From assembly GCA_031278735.1 (NCBI GenBank), contig JAITJU010000165.1, forward strand, positions 1 through 5,600: DNA of 5,600 nucleotides, given 5' to 3'. The notes under the pieces were generated by a model that saw only the letters and a list, made by a program, of their open reading frames with translations, did no database searches and was not told the origin of the DNA. The translations under genes and the position numbers were made by a program. Shown in pieces: positions 5,598-5,600 of this stretch. Position 1 is the first letter of the stretch. Every line of letters starts with the position of its first letter. The DNA is from Zoogloeaceae bacterium. Its GTDB lineage: Bacteria; Pseudomonadota; Gammaproteobacteria; Burkholderiales; Rhodocyclaceae.

Positions 5598-5600
5598 ATG
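5598..5600 (+). CDS. sdhB: Start codon of the next gene, probably sdhB (iron-sulfur subunit)
   Basis: An ATG at the very edge, with AGGAGA at 5585-5590 seven nt upstream and 17 nt after the sdhA TGA. No protein sequence is visible. The identity rests only on the conserved order sdhC-sdhD-sdhA-sdhB. Confidence 0.5.

Overview
The window reads as a TCA-cycle gene cluster from a GC-rich proteobacterium, most likely a betaproteobacterium. The basis is the gene order mdh, then a divergent HutC-type GntR regulator, then sdhC-sdhD-sdhA-(sdhB), which I recall from Burkholderiales, Rhodocyclales and relatives. Supporting details are the 'RPKYLDL' N-terminus of SdhC and the 328-residue MDH with an 'RPRGPGMER' loop. 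A stand-alone indolepyruvate:ferredoxin oxidoreductase alpha subunit next door hints at a facultatively anaerobic lifestyle. No rRNA or marker gene is present, so the assignment is an inference.

Layout. Positions 1-459 (minus strand) hold the N-terminal 153 residues of iorA, probably starting at a TTG with a good ribosome binding site. Positions 460-757 are non-coding apart from a possible hairpin after mdh and a short heptamer repeat. Positions 758-1744 (minus) are mdh, complete. Positions 1745-2089 are a divergent intergenic region with a 12-bp perfect palindrome just before the regulator gene, a candidate autoregulatory operator. Positions 2090-2923 (plus) encode a GntR/HutC regulator with a UTRA effector domain. 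Positions 2924-3055 form the sdh leader, with a consensus -10 box and a terminator-like GC hairpin with a U-run just before the sdhC ribosome binding site. Then come sdhC (3056-3451), sdhD (3448-3795, 4-nt overlap), sdhA (3796-5580) and the first codon of what is probably sdhB (5598-5600).

The notable anomaly is in sdhA. The frame is open and well conserved from 3796 to 5580, giving 594 codons, the size expected for the family, except for one in-frame TAG at 5164-5166 (codon 457). No indel is involved: the same frame resumes at once with the conserved C-terminal domain and ends at a normal TGA. Either the base is a sequencing error or a recent nonsense mutation, or the codon is read through or recoded. 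The other five visible stop codons are TGA or TAA.

Functionally, mdh and sdhCDA(B) make the fumarate- and oxaloacetate-producing steps of the TCA cycle and complex II. The GntR protein between them is a plausible local regulator. IorA would feed aryl-acetyl-CoA from aromatic amino acid catabolism and reduce ferredoxin.
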